Virus record (IMG/VR): IMGVR_UViG_3300032224_001591
Location: 62,001 to 126,000 of that record
From: a virus
DNA length: 64,000 nt
Direction: 5' to 3' (one strand)
Shown here: one piece after another, positions 18,653 through 28,483 of the stretch
Position numbering within the stretch: position 1 is the stretch's first letter
Layout: each line of letters starts with the position of its first letter
The notes under the pieces: model-generated
Database searches by the model: none
Seen by the model: the letters and a program-made list of their open reading frames with translations, nothing else
What the model was told of the DNA's origin: nothing
Made by a program: the position numbers and the translations under genes

Positions 18653-18901
18653 ATGATTTTATTTTCCACAATACATGAAATAGTATTTCACGGTAAAGGT
18701 GGTTATAGTTATGATGATATATACAATATGCCTATTTGGCTTCGAAAATTTACATTTAATAAAATAAAAGAATTTTATGAAAGTCAAAAACCAACAAAAA
18801 ATGAAGATAGTTGGGTAAATAATAGCGAAGCTAAACAAGAAGCATCAAAAAATAAAAATATTAAAGTACCTACATATGTTACTAAGGCATCAAAAAAATG
18901 A
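18653..18901 (+). CDS. Frameshift extension (T-part) of the tail-assembly chaperone, or a separate small protein
   Basis: 82 residues from the first ATG, but the frame is open upstream through the T run (the extension would read FFGLTSSNAPEYRMILFSTI). The content fits a chaperone T domain: EIVFHGKGGYSYDDIYNMPI is a helical, tape-measure-binding type segment, followed by a charged tail ending in Lys. GGAG lies 6 nt before the ATG, one of few plausible Shine-Dalgarno matches here, so independent initiation remains possible. It ends just before the tape-measure gene. Confidence 0.65.
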   Translation: MILFSTIHEIVFHGKGGYSYDDIYNMPIWLRKFTFNKIKEFYESQKPTKNEDSWVNNSEAKQEASKNKNIKVPTYVTKASKK

Positions 18902-18909
18902 TGCCTTTT

Positions 18910-18920
18910 AATATTTATAA
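18910..18920 (+). promoter_or_regulatory. TATTTATA-class element upstream of the tape-measure gene
   Basis: AATATTTATAA, 15 nt before the start codon at 18936. Confidence 0.5.
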
Positions 18921-18935
18921 TAAATCTTATAGTTA

Positions 18936-21293
18936 ATGGCTAAAAAAAACGATGCTAAACAAGACATTAAAGATCTTAATAAAGAATTAGGTTATATTGA
19001 AGATCAAATTATTAACATAGCGGATAGTTTATCTAGAACCGTTAAAGATGCTATATCTGATATTAAGGATGAAGCAGCCAGTGTTGGTGATATTTTTGAA
19101 AAAAAATTAAGTAAAAGCATTAAATCTTTAGCTAGTGATTCAGAAACAATATTAGCTAATACTTTAAAGTTGTATGAAGGATCCGTTAAATTATCAAATA
19201 TTCAAAAATCTCAAGAGCGTTTAAAACTTAAAGAATTAAGTCTTACTCGTAATTTAGATATTTTACAAAATAATAATTTATTAACCGCTAAACAAAGAAA
19301 ACAAAAAGAAGCTGAGATTAAGGATGCTATAAATAGACAAAATGTTTTATTAAAAGGCCAAGCAGAATTAGCTAAACAAATTCAATCTAAAATGGGAGTT
19401 ACTGGAAAGGTTATTACATCCTTTACTAAGATACCCCTTTTAGGAAATCTTATAGACTCAGAAAGAGTATTAGCTAAAGTTCAAGCAGAAGCAGCTAGCA
19501 AAGATGCTACAAAAACATCAGTATTTAAAGCCGGACTTAAAGAAACCGGTAAAGTTATGAAAGAAAATTTACTTGATCCTGCAGTATTGCTAGGAGGAGC
19601 CTTTGGTATTCTTGTTAAATTAGCTAAATTTTTCTTTGATGCTTTATTAGGAGCATCTGTACAAACTGCTAAATTTAGACGAGATTTTGGTTTAACTAAT
19701 AAAGAAGCAGAGCAACTCAGACAACGTACATTTGATATTGCTTTTTATTCTAAACAATATGCGGATACTCAAGGTAGAATATTAATTACACAACCTCAAA
19801 TTGTAAAATCTTTAGAAGAAATTAATAAGGCTTTAGGAACACAAATAGATTTTACTAAAGACTTAGGTACTTTTGGAAAACAATTATTAGTTCAAGATGC
19901 TATATTAAGAGATAATCTTCAATTAGATGAAGAAACTAGAGCAGCTATAAATAAAGAATCAATAAGAACAGGTAAATTAACTGAGCAAATTACTAAAAAT
20001 GCTTTAGGTAATGTAGCCGCTGTAGGTCTTCAAAGAAAAATATTATTAGATAATAATAAAATATTAACAGCTGCTAGTAAAATAACAGGTGAATTAAGAT
20101 CATCATTTAAAGGTAATGTAGAAGAGATAGCTAAAGGTATAGCTAAACTTGAATTAATGGGTTTAACTTTAGAACAATCTAAAAAAATAGCAGGAGGTTT
20201 ACTTAATTTTGAACAATCCATATCAGCAGAAATAGAAGCTGAATTGCTTACAGGTAAAGATTTAAACTTAGAAAAAGCAAGACTTTTAGCAATAAATAGA
20301 AAATATGTTGAATTAGGTCAAGAAATAGTTAACCAAGGATTAACTACAAATGAACTTAATAACATGAATCAATTACAATTGGATGCTCAAGCTGCAGCTT
20401 ATAATCTAACTAGTGATGAATTAACTGATATAGTACAAAAAACAGAGGAATATAATGCTTTAACTGCTAGAGCAGCTAAAGAAGGTAAAAAAGTTCTTAT
20501 TGGTGAAAAAACAAGTTTAAAAGATATATATGAACAACTTCAAAAACAAGGAGTAGGTGAAAAAGAAATAGTTAAAATATTAGGAGATAAATTATATGCT
20601 GAAAAACAAGCAGAAGATGCTCAAATGAAATTTAATAAAGCTTTAGATCAAGCAAAAGGATCTTTTGAAAGATTAGTAAGTAGTGGAGCTTTAGACAAAT
20701 TAGTAGATGCAATAACCAAATTTGCAAATCTTATAAGTGGAGGCCAGGCTGCGGCTGATCAAGCCTATGATTTAAAACAACAAAGAAAAGAAGCACAACA
20801 ATCCGGAAATACAACACGTGTAAAAGAATTAAATAAATTAATAACAGAACAAAAACAAATAGCTGAATCATCTGCAAAAACCAAAGGAGCTGTAGAAGGA
20901 GCAGGAACGGGTCTTGCAGTTGCTATAGGAGGTTTAGTATTAGGAACAATTTTAGATGCTATTCCCTTTGGAGCAGCGGCTGGTATTCCTATACAAGCAG
21001 CTTCTTTAAGTACGATAGCAGCAGCTTTAGGAACATCAGCAACTTTAGGAGCAGCTTACGGATATGCAACTTCATCTGCTCCTAAACCAACACCAACAAG
21101 TATGAAAACCGATGATTTTACTATCCGAACAAATCCAGCAGATACAATAGTAGCAGCCGGGGGTACAAATTTAGGCAGAACAGATGAAATGGTTAGTTTA
21201 TTAAGTCAAATTTTACATAAAGAAGGATATGTATCTATTAATTCTACTAAATTTGGTACTGGATATGCTTTAGGCAATTTTAAAGTTCAATAA
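18936..21293 (+). CDS. Tape-measure protein
   Basis: 785 residues, mostly long alpha-helices: an N-terminal coiled coil (1-160), a hydrophobic patch around 215-240 (LLGGAFGILVKLAKFFFDAL), a large helical middle, and a second hydrophobic Gly/Ala-rich stretch near 660-720. The C-terminus has DDFTIRTNPADTIVAAGGTN, a type often seen at tape-measure ends. In T4 the equivalent is gp29 (590 residues). It fills the tube lumen, sets tail length and takes part in membrane passage. Position directly after the chaperone/frameshift pair supports the call. Confidence 0.8.
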   Translation: MAKKNDAKQDIKDLNKELGYIEDQIINIADSLSRTVKDAISDIKDEAASVGDIFEKKLSKSIKSLASDSETILANTLKLYEGSVKLSNIQKSQERLKLKELSLTRNLDILQNNNLLTAKQRKQKEAEIKDAINRQNVLLKGQAELAKQIQSKMGVTGKVITSFTKIPLLGNLIDSERVLAKVQAEAASKDATKTSVFKAGLKETGKVMKENLLDPAVLLGGAFGILVKLAKFFFDALLGASVQTAKFRRDFGLTNKEAEQLRQRTFDIAFYSKQYADTQGRILITQPQIVKSLEEINKALGTQIDFTKDLGTFGKQLLVQDAILRDNLQLDEETRAAINKESIRTGKLTEQITKNALGNVAAVGLQRKILLDNNKILTAASKITGELRSSFKGNVEEIAKGIAKLELMGLTLEQSKKIAGGLLNFEQSISAEIEAELLTGKDLNLEKARLLAINRKYVELGQEIVNQGLTTNELNNMNQLQLDAQAAAYNLTSDELTDIVQKTEEYNALTARAAKEGKKVLIGEKTSLKDIYEQLQKQGVGEKEIVKILGDKLYAEKQAEDAQMKFNKALDQAKGSFERLVSSGALDKLVDAITKFANLISGGQAAADQAYDLKQQRKEAQQSGNTTRVKELNKLITEQKQIAESSAKTKGAVEGAGTGLAVAIGGLVLGTILDAIPFGAAAGIPIQAASLSTIAAALGTSATLGAAYGYATSSAPKPTPTSMKTDDFTIRTNPADTIVAAGGTNLGRTDEMVSLLSQILHKEGYVSINSTKFGTGYALGNFKVQ

Positions 21294-21297
21294 ATAA

Positions 21298-21309
21298 AAT
21301 ATTTATAAT
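21298..21309 (+). promoter_or_regulatory. TATTTATA-class element upstream of 21321
   Basis: AATATTTATAAT, 11 nt before the start codon. Confidence 0.5.
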
Positions 21310-21320
21310 AAAATAATACT

Positions 21321-21788
21321 ATGGGATTACTAAGTAAATTACAACAAGGATCAAATTTAACATCATATGATGGTAATACTCCAACATCTTATAATGGAGT
21401 ATCGCAATATCCGTTAGATTTAAAGGTATCACAATTAGATTTAAACGGACAAACACCACCATCATATAATGGTGTATCTCAATATCAATTAGATTTAAAA
21501 ACATCACAATTAGACTTAGGCGGTTTACAACCACCGGTTTATAATCAACAAAGCCAATACCAAAAAGATTTAGCAGTATCACAATTAGATCTAGATGGTA
21601 AACAACCACTTGTTTATGATCGTAAAACTAAATATCCTGATGATTTAAAAGTATCGCAATTAGATTTAGATGGTAAAACACCTCAATCTTATAATCAAGT
21701 AAGTCAATATCCTACTGATTTAAAAATATCAAGATTAGATTTAGACGGTAATACTCCGGATCAATATTTAAACAATTTACCTCAATAA
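21321..21788 (+). CDS. 25-residue tandem repeat protein
   Basis: 155 residues, almost wholly five copies of a 25-residue unit starting with SQYPLDLKVSQLDLNGQTPP and closed by a SYNGV-type segment. Constant positions are Tyr3, Asp6-Leu7, Ser10-Gln11(Arg)-Leu12-Asp13-Leu14, Gly16, Pro19 and Tyr22. The last copy runs out at the C-terminus. Regular SQLDL strands and Pro-Tyr turns suggest a solenoid or extended strap. It sits between tape measure and baseplate genes with 1 nt to the next start, so it is probably a tail or baseplate component. I do not recognise the family. Confidence 0.7.
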   Translation: MGLLSKLQQGSNLTSYDGNTPTSYNGVSQYPLDLKVSQLDLNGQTPPSYNGVSQYQLDLKTSQLDLGGLQPPVYNQQSQYQKDLAVSQLDLDGKQPLVYDRKTKYPDDLKVSQLDLDGKTPQSYNQVSQYPTDLKISRLDLDGNTPDQYLNNLPQ

Positions 21789-21789
21789 C

Positions 21790-23640
21790 ATGCCTTTAGT
21801 TACCTTAAAGACAAATTTAAAGTCCCTTACATATGGGCATGATCGAATTTACGGGGCTAGTAGTAAACAACCTTATATTGTTGATGCTATTCCTGAAAAG
21901 GAGACTAATCCTGACTTTACGGCCTATAATAATGATTATATTTTAAGAGGAGGAACATTTGCGGCTCGAAATTCAGCTATAGATGTTTTACGTTTAGGTA
22001 AAATGTTTAAAGATGCAACTTCTCCAAGTGGTATATTTTTTACATCAAAACAACAGTTATTATCTCGTACATCCGTTCGTACTCAAACAAGCGGATTATT
22101 AAATCAAGGAAATTATACTCCATTAAATACTTTAGCCGAAGCAGGATTAGTTGCTTTTGGAGGACATGTTTTGAAAAATGGTTTAGGAAATAGTTTAAAT
22201 CCATTTGGGGGAACAGGCGCTTATTCTACTAATGAAAACTTATACGGGGTTAGGATTACAAACCAAAGAATTAATGAAACTGATTCTGAATTAAACAGAC
22301 TTTTATTAATATATAATGGTTTAATGCTCCAACAATCTATAACATCGCCTATACCTGATGGTTTTACATATAATAAAGGCATAAACCTTTTATCATACTC
22401 TGGAGGCCCCGGATCTATATTAGGAATAGGTAAAACTAATATTAGATATGGTAGCAATACAACCTTTAGCCCCTCAGTAGGTGTAGCTGAAAAACCAAAT
22501 ATTAGAAAATTTTTAAACGATACTTTAGTAAATAGTGCTTTAGATAATATTGATGATTCTAATATTAATAATGGTAGAAGTACATATGTTTATACTCCTA
22601 AATCTTTTGATTTTAGAGCTAAATTAAGAAAAGGATTAACTAAATCCACAGTTATGTCTGATGCTCCCTCATATATTTTAGGTGAAGGAAAAACAATTGA
22701 AAATAGAGTTAATTTAGGAAATCCAGGAAATAGAACAAATAAAAATTTAATATCTTATACTAATGGTTCAGGAACAGGTCCTGTAGATAAAATTACAGCT
22801 TTACCTATTTATAGAAGTGAGAATGCTTCAGATAAACATATAGTAAATGATTTAGTTAAATTTAGAATTGCTGCTATTGATAATAATGACCCAACTCAAA
22901 AAACATTTATACATTTTAGAGCATTTTTAGATAATATGTCTGATGCTTATAATGCTACTTGGAGTCCATTTACATATCTAGGACGTGGAGAAAATTTTTA
23001 TACATATAGTAATTTTACAAGAACTATTAATTTAGGATGGACTGTAGCGGCTCAATCTAAAGAAGAACTTATCCCAATGTATAAAAAATTAAATTATTTA
23101 GCATCTCTTGTAACTCCCGACTATACTCCTAAAGGATACATGGCTGGTAATTTAGTTCAATTAACAGTAGGAGGATACTTATACGAACAGGTTGGCTTTA
23201 TAACTTCTCTTACGTATGATGTACCCGCGGAATCACCTTGGGAAATTGGTATAACTGATAAAGCTGAAAAAAATACAGATGGTACTGTTAAAGAATTACC
23301 TCATATTATTAAAGTAACAGGATTTCAATTTACACCAATTCACGATTTTATTCCTAAAAAACAAACTATTAGTGATTTTAATGAAGCTAATCAACTTGAA
23401 ACACTTGGAAGAGATGATAATAATGTGTATGGCCCTCAAAGATATATAGCTTTATCTAATGGAACAGGTAATACAGATAGTAATTATGATTATTGGGATA
23501 CAGCAAATAATATAAAAAAGCCACCTAAAAATACTCCTCCTTCACCTAATAATACTCCTCCTCCCCCACCTAATAATACTCCTCTTAAGGGACGATCGAA
23601 TACATATGGTGCTGAATCTTTATTAAATAGTAGAGCTTAA
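21790..23640 (+). CDS. Large baseplate/tail structural protein
   Basis: 616 residues. The C-terminal third has a conserved-looking core: HFRAFLDNMSDAYNATWSPF, YTYSNFTRTINLGWTVAAQS, then GYMAGNLVQLTVGGYLYEQV and a PAESPWEIGI segment. This resembles myovirus baseplate proteins at the tube-baseplate junction. The last 60 residues are a Pro/Asn-rich linker (NTPPPPPNNTP). In gene order it lies between the tape measure and the gp53-like protein. A tail-tube initiator (gp48/gp54 type) is my best guess, not a firm assignment. Confidence 0.55.
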   Translation: MPLVTLKTNLKSLTYGHDRIYGASSKQPYIVDAIPEKETNPDFTAYNNDYILRGGTFAARNSAIDVLRLGKMFKDATSPSGIFFTSKQQLLSRTSVRTQTSGLLNQGNYTPLNTLAEAGLVAFGGHVLKNGLGNSLNPFGGTGAYSTNENLYGVRITNQRINETDSELNRLLLIYNGLMLQQSITSPIPDGFTYNKGINLLSYSGGPGSILGIGKTNIRYGSNTTFSPSVGVAEKPNIRKFLNDTLVNSALDNIDDSNINNGRSTYVYTPKSFDFRAKLRKGLTKSTVMSDAPSYILGEGKTIENRVNLGNPGNRTNKNLISYTNGSGTGPVDKITALPIYRSENASDKHIVNDLVKFRIAAIDNNDPTQKTFIHFRAFLDNMSDAYNATWSPFTYLGRGENFYTYSNFTRTINLGWTVAAQSKEELIPMYKKLNYLASLVTPDYTPKGYMAGNLVQLTVGGYLYEQVGFITSLTYDVPAESPWEIGITDKAEKNTDGTVKELPHIIKVTGFQFTPIHDFIPKKQTISDFNEANQLETLGRDDNNVYGPQRYIALSNGTGNTDSNYDYWDTANNIKKPPKNTPPSPNNTPPPPPNNTPLKGRSNTYGAESLLNSRA

Positions 23641-23663
23641 ATAAGTAATAAAATATAAAATAA

Positions 23664-23987
23664 ATGAATAGATATCAACAAATACCTCAAACAAAAATAA
23701 ACGGACGATTAGTCTACAGAACATCTCGTTACCCACAAGTACCGTTAACTGCAGACGATATTTATGTTTATACTGTTCAAGGAGATAGATTTGATACACT
23801 AGCAAATCAATATTATAGAGATAGTTCATTATGGTGGATTATTTCAATTGCTAATACAGCAACCGCAGGTACTTCTAGCCCTTCAGATTTACCACAAAAT
23901 TCATTATTAATACCTGAAGGATTACAAATTAGAATACCAGCAAACCCACAATCAATAATAAGTGCTTTTAAATTAATAAACCAATAA
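23664..23987 (+). CDS. gp53: LysM-containing baseplate wedge protein (gp53-like)
   Basis: 107 residues. The centre reads YVYTVQGDRFDTLANQYYRD then SSLWWIISIAN and ends LLIPEGLQIRIPA, the LysM-like fold known from T4 gp53 and small LysM baseplate proteins. In contractile tails this joins the inner baseplate to the wedges. It lies between two large baseplate genes and 4 nt before the hub gene. Confidence 0.7.
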   Translation: MNRYQQIPQTKINGRLVYRTSRYPQVPLTADDIYVYTVQGDRFDTLANQYYRDSSLWWIISIANTATAGTSSPSDLPQNSLLIPEGLQIRIPANPQSIISAFKLINQ

Positions 23988-23991
23988 AGTT

Positions 23992-26900
23992 ATGAATATA
24001 GTAGGAGAAGGATTTGCCAAAGAAATTATTGATCAAATAGACACTCGCCAAAAATTAAAAGGTAAACGTGATCGAAATCTTGGAGGAAATCCAGAATGGT
24101 TAGTTTGGCAAAATGGAAATACAGGATGGGTTAAAATGATATCATCAATAGATGTTGATCCTGAAAAAAAATATTTTAATACTGGATCCGTTGTAACAAA
24201 CCCCGGTGTAGCACCTGGACCCGATAACTATATTAAACTTGAAAATAGTAATACCCCTATTTATTACTCAGGCAGAGGATCAGCATCTACTAATCCTAAT
24301 CAAAATCTTACTAGAGGAGATGCTAATAATTTATTAGCTAGATCAAACATATTAATGGGGGGAATTTATACTCCATATAATTTAATCCGATCAGAGGAAA
24401 ATAATAATCTTCAAGCAGGTATATCTCGTAATGGTTCTTTTCAAAATCCAAACGCTTATGGGTTTGGTGGTTTAGAATTTGGTTTACAACCAATTCCAGG
24501 TATTACTTCATTTAATATTAGAAGTGAAAATAGAGGTTCAATAAGAACGGCAACTATTGGTATTCGTGCTTATAATAAAGTACAATTTGATATTATTAAT
24601 ACACTGTATATGAGTTTAGGTTACACTATGCTTATTGAATGGGGAAATACTATGTATTATGATAATAATAAACAATTTCAATCTAATAATCAATACAGTT
24701 TACAAGATGAATTTTTATTAGGACAACCAAAATGGACTGGGCTTTTAAAATTAATGAAAGAAAAAAGAGCAGCATCAAATGGAAATTATGATGCTGCTTT
24801 AGGTAGAGTAGTAAATTTTAATTGGAAATTAAATAAAGATATGAGTTATGATATTACTGTAACTTTATTAACAGTAGGTGATATAATTGAATCTTTAAAA
24901 ATAAATACTTTATCTAATAATTTCTCATTAAATATTAAAAATCCAACAGCACCCCAACCAAATACACCTATAACTCAATCCGTAGATAAATTCGCAGGGT
25001 TAGGATTAACAGAGCAACAAAAAGAAATATTTAATTCTATTAATGCTTCTATAAATAAAAATGTTCCTTTAGGTCAAGTAGCAGATATTTCAAATTATGC
25101 TAATTCTCACGATATTGGAGCTTTATTATATCAACATAAACAAAATTTAGATGCTAACGGAATAGAATCAACTATTAATAAAACAACAAGATTTTTAAAA
25201 GATAAAGATATTGTTACTGATATATCTCAAACTTTTAATAATATTTCTAATCCAAAAGATATTCAAAGTCAAACAGTTTATTACATGCATTTAGGATATT
25301 TTTTGTTTTTATTAGAAAAATATATTATACCTAATATTAATGGTGATGATACATTAAAATCAATTAAAATAGATTATGCTATAAATTCTAATATTATTTC
25401 TATAGATCCTCTTTTAGTAAGTGCTGATCCTACAGTTTGTTTACTTAGTCGAAATATAACTTTAAAACCAAGTAATACAACTATATCTTTTATACCTGAA
25501 GGAAATAAATTTCCATTTCAATTAAAAAATAAAGATGGTAGTAAAAGTAAAGAATTTTATGGATATTTAATGAATATTTATATTAATTATAATTGGATAC
25601 TTAATAATTTAAATACTTTAGTTGACAATGAGGGAAATGTTGTTTTAATTGATTTTTTACAAAGATTATGTATTGATATTTGTCGTGCTACGGGTAATTA
25701 TAATAAAATTCAACCTGTAGTAAATAATGAAGATTTAACTATACGTTTTATAGATGAAGTAGCTCTTCCTAATAGAGATTATTTTTTAAAAAAATTCGAC
25801 CTTCCAACTAATCCCGCACATTTTAGAATGTACGGATATTATCCTACAGATACCACTTCAGATAGTGTATTAGAAGCAGGAATAGTTAGAGATTTAAATT
25901 TAGTAACTACTGTATCTCCTAGATTAGCTAATATGCTTACTATATCTGCTCAAGCTCATTCATATGTGGTAGGTGAAGATGCAACGGCATTATCAACGTT
26001 AACTAGAGGATTAACTGATCGGATAAAAGAAAAAGTTTATTATCCGGGACAAAAAACAGATATAGCAACTGAAAAAAATTTATATGAACAATATACTAAA
26101 GTTATTGAAAACTTTAATAATTTTTTGAAAAAAATAGGATCGGAACCTGGTACTCCACCTTCTTGGAATCTTAATGAAATTGAAATATATTTAAATACTA
26201 ATAAAGCTTTTATTGAGTATAACCAAGCAAAAGCCACATTAGAAAAACAAAAAACAGATCCTAGTGCTGGGTCAGCTAAAACAGGATTTTTACCTTTTAA
26301 TTTAAATTTTACAATAGATGGAATTTCAGGTATAAACATATATCAACGATTTATAGTTGATACAGAATATTTACCCCCTAATTATCCGGCAAATATAGAA
26401 TTTTTAGTAATGGGGGTAACACATGAAATAAAAGAAAATCAATGGCTTACTCATATAGACTCTGTAGGTATTCCTAAAAATCCTCTTAATGGTAATTTTG
26501 AAGATACAACAACAGAAGATAGACAACCTACTATGGAAAAAATTCCTGGTAAACAACCTACTCCTGTTAAATCATCTACTAATCCAGTACCAACACTTAA
26601 ACAAGCTGTTAAAGATCAAGCAGAATATTATTTCGGAAAATATGGAGAGGGTCTTAAATGTGCTCGTTGGACTTATAATATAGCTTATAAGTTAAAAGAA
26701 TACATAGATACTAATAGTACAAAAGCTATTCCTTTTAATTTACAATTCTCCGATAATGCTGACTCAAACGCATGGAGAGATTATGTAAATAAATTAGGTT
26801 TTTATGATAAAGTTTTTGTAGGTGACATGAATCTTGATCAATTAAAAGCATGGATAAATAACAGTACATTTAATTATGGAGATATTTTAAATTATTATGC

Positions 26901-27126
26901 CCCAGGACACACTGCTAGAACTAACATGCATACCCAAATATATACAGGAAATATTTTCTCTACTGGAGGCTCAGCTGGTAAAAATAAAAATATAATACCT
27001 AACTCCGCAGGAAACTCAGGGTGGTCAACATCTACAAAAACAAACTATGGAACAAAAGTAGTTTATAATAATAATTATACTTATAAAGTGTACTATTTTA
27101 AAGTTAAATCACAATATATAAAATAA
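23992..27126 (+). CDS. Baseplate hub protein with C-terminal cell-wall hydrolase-like domain
   Basis: 1044 residues. The N-terminal half has GLQPIPGITSFNIRSENRGS and AYNKVQFDIINTLYMSLGYT, beta-rich and hub-like. The C-terminal 180 residues look like a CHAP or NlpC/P60 peptidase: Cys890 in LKCARWTYNIAYKL as nucleophile, then GDILNYYAPGHTARTNMHTQ containing His980 before a beta-strand (IYTG). A Pro/Thr-rich linker separates the halves. This would pair the spike hub and peptidoglycan-opening activity in one chain, as T4 does with gp5 and gp27, but with a peptidase or amidase in place of lysozyme. Catalysis is inferred from motif spacing only. Confidence 0.65.
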   Translation: MNIVGEGFAKEIIDQIDTRQKLKGKRDRNLGGNPEWLVWQNGNTGWVKMISSIDVDPEKKYFNTGSVVTNPGVAPGPDNYIKLENSNTPIYYSGRGSASTNPNQNLTRGDANNLLARSNILMGGIYTPYNLIRSEENNNLQAGISRNGSFQNPNAYGFGGLEFGLQPIPGITSFNIRSENRGSIRTATIGIRAYNKVQFDIINTLYMSLGYTMLIEWGNTMYYDNNKQFQSNNQYSLQDEFLLGQPKWTGLLKLMKEKRAASNGNYDAALGRVVNFNWKLNKDMSYDITVTLLTVGDIIESLKINTLSNNFSLNIKNPTAPQPNTPITQSVDKFAGLGLTEQQKEIFNSINASINKNVPLGQVADISNYANSHDIGALLYQHKQNLDANGIESTINKTTRFLKDKDIVTDISQTFNNISNPKDIQSQTVYYMHLGYFLFLLEKYIIPNINGDDTLKSIKIDYAINSNIISIDPLLVSADPTVCLLSRNITLKPSNTTISFIPEGNKFPFQLKNKDGSKSKEFYGYLMNIYINYNWILNNLNTLVDNEGNVVLIDFLQRLCIDICRATGNYNKIQPVVNNEDLTIRFIDEVALPNRDYFLKKFDLPTNPAHFRMYGYYPTDTTSDSVLEAGIVRDLNLVTTVSPRLANMLTISAQAHSYVVGEDATALSTLTRGLTDRIKEKVYYPGQKTDIATEKNLYEQYTKVIENFNNFLKKIGSEPGTPPSWNLNEIEIYLNTNKAFIEYNQAKATLEKQKTDPSAGSAKTGFLPFNLNFTIDGISGINIYQRFIVDTEYLPPNYPANIEFLVMGVTHEIKENQWLTHIDSVGIPKNPLNGNFEDTTTEDRQPTMEKIPGKQPTPVKSSTNPVPTLKQAVKDQAEYYFGKYGEGLKCARWTYNIAYKLKEYIDTNSTKAIPFNLQFSDNADSNAWRDYVNKLGFYDKVFVGDMNLDQLKAWINNSTFNYGDILNYYAPGHTARTNMHTQIYTGNIFSTGGSAGKNKNIIPNSAGNSGWSTSTKTNYGTKVVYNNNYTYKVYYFKVKSQYIK

Positions 27127-27127
27127 T

Positions 27128-27760
27128 ATGCCTTACTATCCACTGTCACAAATAACATCTAATTTACATACTAATGGACTTGAATACGCTGTTAATTTAA
27201 AAAACCCAAGTAATTCATACTCCGGTTATTACTGGAAAACATCTGATGGAAAATACTTTACAGGTAAAACTCCACAAGATACTCCTTGTGTTGAATTATT
27301 TGTTATTCCTAATTTAGAAGGAGGCGAAAACGGTGATTCTACATTTAGTCAAGTTACTATTAATAATGTAACCGTATTTGAAGGTGATCCTTTAATAGAT
27401 AACTATTTACGTCTTAAAAATATATCACCAACAACAGTTACATCTATACCTCCATATTATTCACCCCAACCAACTCAATCAGATTATCAAACAGGTGAAT
27501 TTAGACGTTATTTTTGTAAAAAAACAAACGAAATACAATATACGGAAATTAGTGAAGCAACATATGCTTTATTATTAAATAAAGACCCACAAATATTATG
27601 GCAGTTATATTTTCCATTTTATATTCCGTGGAGTTTAACGGGGACTAAGGAACAGGTCGCAAATACTAATAGAAATATTGTAGCTTTAAATATAAAAAAT
27701 TTAAAATTACCGCGTTTTAATGATTATCTCAAAAACGATTACACAAAATATTATAAATAG
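27128..27760 (+). CDS. Unknown baseplate-module protein
   Basis: 210 residues, starting one base after the hub stop. It has an N-terminal segment with SGYYWKTSDGKYFTGKTPQD, a Pro/Tyr-rich middle and YFCKKTNEIQYTEISEATYA. No signal peptide or membrane segment. The last gene of the tail block; a class I promoter follows within 30 nt. Function unknown; a baseplate or tail-fibre network protein is suggested by position. Confidence 0.55.
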   Translation: MPYYPLSQITSNLHTNGLEYAVNLKNPSNSYSGYYWKTSDGKYFTGKTPQDTPCVELFVIPNLEGGENGDSTFSQVTINNVTVFEGDPLIDNYLRLKNISPTTVTSIPPYYSPQPTQSDYQTGEFRRYFCKKTNEIQYTEISEATYALLLNKDPQILWQLYFPFYIPWSLTGTKEQVANTNRNIVALNIKNLKLPRFNDYLKNDYTKYYK

Positions 27761-27792
27761 TTTGGAGATTTAAAAAACAGGTCGTATATTTA
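27761..27792 (+). promoter_or_regulatory. Bacteroidota-type promoter TTTG-N20-TATATTTA
   Basis: TTTG at 27761-27764, 20 nt, TATATTTA at 27785-27792; the start codon is at 27813. The first 11 bases, TTTGGAGATTT, are identical to the promoter at 49900. The -7 box also forms a TATTTATA element. Confidence 0.7.
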
Positions 27793-27812
27793 TAACAATA
27801 AAAACATAAAAC

Positions 27813-28478
27813 ATGAAAAAACAAATTAACGAAATTAAAAGAATGCAGCATATTGCTGGATTAATCACTGAAAGCGAATACCGTCAATCATTAAATGAAG
27901 AAACTAATGAAGAAACACTTGATGATGTTACTTTTACTTTAGATATGGCATTAAATAATATGTTTCCAATGTATGGATTTAAAGCAGGAGACACAGTTAC
28001 AGGTATTTTACCAGCTGAAGAATTTGCTGATGAAACTAAACGCAATAGTGCTGAGGATTTTCAAGCAGCACAAGCTTACATTAAGAATAAGGGAGGAGAA
28101 ATAAAAATTAATTCAAGTGATCCTTATCTTATGTTTAGAAATATAAACATAACATATAAATTGAAAGATAATGGAGATATTGAATACGCAGTAGAAGTTC
28201 CAGCTAAAAAAATGGACGAAGCTGAAATAAAAGAAGAAGAAAAAGGTCTTCCTTTTTTACTAGCTAAAACATGGTTAAACGAATATAATGGTAATATTCA
28301 ATTTGCGGTCCGTACAGAAGAGATTATAGGTTTTTTATACAATTTAAGAGATAAAGAATTTAAACAATATAAAGGAGAAATTGAACGTATGTACTTACCA
28401 TATAAAAAAGCTAAAGACGCTTTTGAAAAGTTATGGGATGAAGCATCTGTTTTTTCAGATAAAGATCTTAAAGACTAA
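27813..28478 (+). CDS. ITE-leader protein 1 (putative gp21-processed internal head protein)
   Basis: 221 residues. The first 20, MKKQINEIKRMQHIAGLITE, are nearly identical to the start of the gene at 29612 and similar to three others here; the rest is unrelated to those. The leader ends I-T-E, which fits the (L/I)-x-E cleavage rule of the T4 prohead protease gp21. T4 internal proteins IPI-IPIII also have short leaders ending in such a site. The body is acidic (VEVPAKKMDEAEIKEEEKGL) and soluble. I infer packaging into the head, trimming after Glu20 and injection with the DNA. The function of the mature part is unknown. Confidence 0.65.
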   Translation: MKKQINEIKRMQHIAGLITESEYRQSLNEETNEETLDDVTFTLDMALNNMFPMYGFKAGDTVTGILPAEEFADETKRNSAEDFQAAQAYIKNKGGEIKINSSDPYLMFRNINITYKLKDNGDIEYAVEVPAKKMDEAEIKEEEKGLPFLLAKTWLNEYNGNIQFAVRTEEIIGFLYNLRDKEFKQYKGEIERMYLPYKKAKDAFEKLWDEASVFSDKDLKD

Positions 28479-28483
28479 ATAAA

